IMG/VR virus record: IMGVR_UViG_3300030382_003101
Location: 1-37,100 of that record
Strand: one strand, 5' to 3'
DNA from: a virus
Length of the DNA stretch: 37,100 nucleotides
Made by a program: the position numbers and the translations under genes. The stretch's first letter is position 1, and every line of letters begins with the position of its first letter. Shown here one piece after another: positions 37,100 through 37,100 of this stretch. The notes beneath the pieces are model-generated. The model saw only the letters and a list, made by a program, of their open reading frames with translations. It searched no databases and was not told the DNA's origin.

Positions 37100-37100
37100 A

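Overview
The window is essentially one complete genome of a tailed double-stranded DNA bacteriophage of about 37 kb. Supporting this are a terminase pair, a portal, a scaffold, an N4-gp56-type major capsid protein, adaptor and tail proteins, a virion CHAP hydrolase, a lysis cassette, a replication ATPase and a RusA resolvase. Both ends carry the same sequence: 1-77 equals 36975-37051 and 420-467 equals 37052-37099. The map therefore closes into a circle, or is terminally redundant, with a unit of about 36,974 bases. The copy at the right end lacks 342 bases. The DNA is AT-rich and standard code fits. Promoters look sigma70-like (TTGACA-N16-TATAAT at 30438-30465, and several extended -10 boxes). 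The host is not identified. The C-terminal tryptophan-rich module of the M23 protein (36243-36905) resembles, from memory, a module frequent in Patescibacteria/CPR proteins; this is only a hint.

Layout. A leftward transcription unit holds about four fifths of the genome. From about 29.4 kb leftwards it runs: replication ATPase (27974-29200) behind a structured leader (29392-29472); a repeat-rich non-coding patch (27815-27990); small membrane proteins; terS, a homing endonuclease and terL (25153-27224); portal; four small proteins; scaffold and capsid (20449-22292); two LamG-like lectin proteins (18093-19503); a nine-gene sugar-nucleotide and glycosyltransferase block (8643-17842); adaptor, propeller-like tail protein and a third LamG protein (5448-8553); a CHAP protein and an alanine-rich internal protein (1481-5441). 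A 640-base gene-free structured region (841-1480) follows. The unit then passes through the map ends into the lysis genes (543-776, HNH/AP2 endonuclease, M23 peptidase, basic proteins, holin-like protein) and stops at a bidirectional terminator (35643-35664).

A rightward early unit (29573-29734, then 30498-35641) carries small zinc-binding proteins, RusA, a zinc-finger/HNH-repeat protein, a remnant of a cytosine-5 DNA methyltransferase, a DUF6948-like protein and a glycine-rich repeat protein. Its last 1.5 kb (34146-35641) is a distinct island. It is more GC-rich, has clear Shine-Dalgarno sequences, a tRNA-like element with CCA, a 19-bp-stem hairpin and a cytidylyltransferase. It starts exactly at a 32-bp perfect copy of part of the dehydrogenase gene at 16.8 kb.

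The most unusual content is the sugar block. Five of its enzymes look like the WbpA, WbpB, WbpE, WbpD and WbpI steps that make UDP-2,3-diacetamido-2,3-dideoxy-mannuronic acid. A LegB-like dehydratase, three glycosyltransferase genes and a methyltransferase domain accompany them, all inside the virion gene order between lectin-like and tail genes. This suggests that the phage glycosylates its own particle or remodels the host surface.
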